DNA from: Phaeosaccion multiseriatum
Lineage: Eukaryota; Ochrophyta, other classes
NCBI GenBank assembly: GCA_965112735.1
Contig: OZ218957.1
Location: forward strand, 2,976,001-3,040,000
Direction of reading: 5' to 3'
DNA length: 64,000 nucleotides
Shown here piece by piece: positions 63,784-64,000 of this stretch. Both the position numbers and the translations under genes were made by a program. How positions within the stretch are numbered: position 1 is the stretch's first letter; every line of letters begins with the position of its first letter. Under the pieces are notes generated by a model, which was not told where the DNA came from, did not search any database, and saw nothing but the letters and a program-made list of their open reading frames with translations.

Positions 63784-64000
63784 TTTACATTTTAACGATT
63801 ACGAGGCACTCGTTACTTTTAGACAGTACAGATGGCACCAGAGGAGATGACCAATTACCAATTACAACCGCGGATCATGGCACAGTAAGATGAAGGTGTG
63901 TGTGAGCAGAGAGGGAGGACTCATATGCATATAACCTTCAGGGCCTTCCTCCCTCTTTTCCCTTGTGCCTTCCCTCTTTCATGCGCTGCCTTTTGCCTGC
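63784..64000. other. Upstream flank of the last gene
   Basis: Holds the 5' flank of the 62195-63783 gene and simple CT-rich sequence at the end of the window. No gene is supported. Confidence 0.5.

Overview
The window is nuclear DNA of an intron-rich eukaryote. Three things point to a photosynthetic, flagellated alga with a red-derived plastid, most likely a stramenopile: plastid presequences with an ASAFAP-like cleavage region followed by a twin-arginine thylakoid signal (genes near 22 kb), genes for basal-body and outer-dynein-arm docking proteins (48-62 kb), and a MICU-type mitochondrial calcium regulator. I cannot name the genus from sequence alone. Genes are close together, alternate in strand, and have introns full of simple repeats. 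I joined exons by hand from GT-AG sites (one GC-AG) and reading phase; in every multi-exon model the coding length came out as a multiple of three.

Layout. 1-889 (+): 3' end of a patatin-like lipase. 1945-5527 (+): membrane-anchored JmjC protein with an acidic tail. 5773-6048: a MITE-like element with 48-bp terminal inverted repeats. 6559-10399 (-): very Q/G-rich protein with a CUE/UBA-like N-terminus. 10145-10949 (+): small basic hypothetical protein whose 5' end interleaves with the previous gene. 10981-14721 (+): class I/II aminotransferase. 15669-16679 (-): ankyrin-like protein, with a broken paralogue head to head at 17402-18490 (+). 19237-22063 (-): choline/ethanolamine kinase with an apparent plastid and thylakoid presequence. 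22272-26209 (+): thylakoid-lumen protein, divergent from the kinase. 27594-30315 (-): MICU-like EF-hand protein. 30769-39716 (+): 17-exon, four-TM protein with two large extracytoplasmic modules. 40189-42684 (-): DHH/DHHA2 exopolyphosphatase of the PPX1/prune type. 42910-47573 (+): leucine carboxyl methyltransferase (LCMT1). 48128-52713 (-): outer-dynein-arm docking protein. 53187-62006 (+): CEP164-like WW and coiled-coil protein. 62195-63783 (-): unrecognised conserved-looking protein.

Shared themes. A 10-mer, TTGGTGATAC, occurs 14 times on both strands in exons, introns and spacers, usually inside CAG-type repeats, and has entered at least six proteins as VGDTA- or VSPTA-like peptides. Introns commonly carry a purine or GT tract after the donor and a complementary pyrimidine or CA tract before the acceptor, so the two splice sites could be brought together by intron pairing. 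Tetranucleotide arrays (ACTC, ACTG, GGTG) keep a fixed orientation relative to transcription. Two flagellar genes share one divergent promoter (52714-53186), as do the two plastid-signal genes (22064-22271).
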